From NCBI GenBank assembly GCA_947652855.1, contig CANTEO010000037.1, positions 1-25,889 on the forward strand: a stretch of DNA of 25,889 nt. The letters are read 5' to 3'. The notes beneath the pieces are model-generated. The model saw only the letters and a list, made by a program, of their open reading frames with translations, was not told the origin of the DNA and ran no database searches. Below are positions 25,331 through 25,889 of the stretch, in pieces. How positions within the stretch are numbered: position 1 is the stretch's first letter; every line of letters begins with the position of its first letter. This stretch comes from an uncultured Roseburia sp. GTDB taxonomy: Bacteria; Bacillota; Clostridia; Lachnospirales; Lachnospiraceae. Both the position numbers and the translations under genes were made by a program.

Positions 25331-25810
25331 ATGAAGGTTACGATATTGTGCGTTGGAAAAATAAAAGAAGATTTTTACCGGAAGGCAATTTTGGAATATG
25401 AAAAAAGGTTGGGAAGATACTGTAAGGTGGACATTATAGAAGTCGCCGATGAGAAGACCCTGGATTCCGCAAGCGCGGCCTTGGAGGCGCAGATTAAGGA
25501 AAAGGAAGGGGAGCGGCTGCTCCGTCATGTCAGGGAAGGGATGTATGTCGTCGCCCTTGCCATTGATGGACGGCAGCTGGATTCGGTTCAGCTTTCTGAA
25601 AAAATAGATCGTCTTGGAGTTTCAGGAAACAGCCATCTGGCCTTTGTCATCGGCGGCTCTCTGGGCCTTTCCAGTCAGGTGTTAAAACGGGCGGATGAGC
25701 GGATCAGCTTTTCTCAATTGACATTCCCGCATCAGTTGATGCGGGTGATTTTGTTGGAGCAGATTTATAGAAGCTTTCGGATTATGCGCCATGAGCCATA
25801 TCACAAATAA
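25331..25810 (+). CDS. rlmH: 23S rRNA pseudouridine-1915 N3-methyltransferase RlmH
   Basis: RlmH is a SPOUT-fold methyltransferase that modifies pseudouridine 1915 in helix 69 of 23S rRNA on assembled 70S ribosomes. The 159-residue length matches the family. It shows the N-terminal MKVTILCVGKIKE, the SAM-knot motif FVIGGSLGLS (GGSLGL at 108-113), SQLTFPHQLMRVILLEQIYR, and the conserved C-terminal HEPYHK. The start lies 9 nt after the preceding stop with GGCGATGGG as a weak ribosome site, suggesting coupled translation. It ends the recognisable gene series in the window. Confidence 0.97.
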   Translation: MKVTILCVGKIKEDFYRKAILEYEKRLGRYCKVDIIEVADEKTLDSASAALEAQIKEKEGERLLRHVREGMYVVALAIDGRQLDSVQLSEKIDRLGVSGNSHLAFVIGGSLGLSSQVLKRADERISFSQLTFPHQLMRVILLEQIYRSFRIMRHEPYHK

Positions 25811-25826
25811 AGGCGAAAAGGAACGG

Positions 25827-25883
25827 ATGTTCTTGGGAACAAAAGAGAATAAGAGTTATATTTTTACCCCCATGGGAGTTTGA
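25827..25883 (+). CDS. Possible 18-codon micro-ORF after rlmH
   Basis: ATG at 25827 follows AAAAGGAA (25817-25824) at close spacing and opens 18 codons (beginning MFLGTKENKS, ending in TFPMGV-like FTPMGV) before TGA at 25881. I recognise no family. The region is cut by the window end, so it may equally be untranslated sequence or the leader of a following gene. Confidence 0.15.
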   Translation: MFLGTKENKSYIFTPMGV

Positions 25884-25889
25884 GGCTTC

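Noticed and set aside
1..25889. Mobile element, prophage, CRISPR array or restriction/defence island
   Set aside because: No transposase, integrase, regular spaced repeats, attachment-site repeats or nuclease cluster was found; gene content is conserved housekeeping with uniform strand and composition.

Overview
The window is a dense stretch of chromosome in which all 18 recognisable genes lie on the + strand. No tRNA, rRNA, CRISPR array, phage gene or transposase is visible. The gene set points to an anaerobic Firmicute, most likely a Lachnospiraceae-type Clostridium: a Rex redox regulator, an FtsK/SpoIIIE translocase beside a TepA-like ClpP homologue, formate-tetrahydrofolate ligase next to FolD, an alr-mazF pair, and strong AGGAGG-type ribosome binding sites. 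GC content looks moderate, about half or slightly more by eye. This taxonomic guess is inference. Every gap between genes is shorter than 300 bases.

Layout. (1) 13-2598: the disaggregase ClpB, ended by a textbook terminator. (2) 2819-9795: a probable operon behind a good sigma-A-type promoter, encoding NADP-isocitrate dehydrogenase, an ABC-F ATPase, Rex, the two-domain NAD(P)HX repair enzyme, alanine racemase and a MazF/EndoA toxin. (3) 9798-11225: a divergent CBS/CorC-type membrane protein with its own promoter and a hairpin leader. (4) 11395-13483: YebC tightly linked to O-acetylhomoserine sulfhydrylase. (5) 13571-15079: a lone glycogen synthase with terminator. (6) 15186-15943: a TepA/ClpP-like serine protease ending in a very strong GC hairpin. 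(7) 16008-17812: an orphan chemoreceptor with its own promoter, a dyad over the -35 and its own terminator. (8) 17907-25810: UppP, FtsK/SpoIIIE, Fhs, FolD, an unusual zinc-ribbon/TPR/beta-domain membrane protein and RlmH, closely spaced and probably largely cotranscribed.

How they fit together. The first operon has a nicotinamide-cofactor theme: an NADPH-making enzyme, an NADH/NAD+ sensor and a repair enzyme for damaged NAD(P)H share one transcription unit with cell-wall (Alr) and RNA-decay (MazF) genes. The last block joins wall lipid-carrier recycling (UppP), chromosome segregation (FtsK) and one-carbon metabolism (Fhs, FolD). Most of the window is conserved housekeeping.

I saw no clear candidate for a wholly new system. 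The items most worth a second look are: a MazF toxin with intact catalytic residues but no adjacent antitoxin; a CorC-like protein whose transmembrane signature motifs are all substituted, with an 18-base repeat in its leader hairpin and at its stop codon; and the zinc-ribbon/TPR/double beta-domain protein between folD and rlmH.
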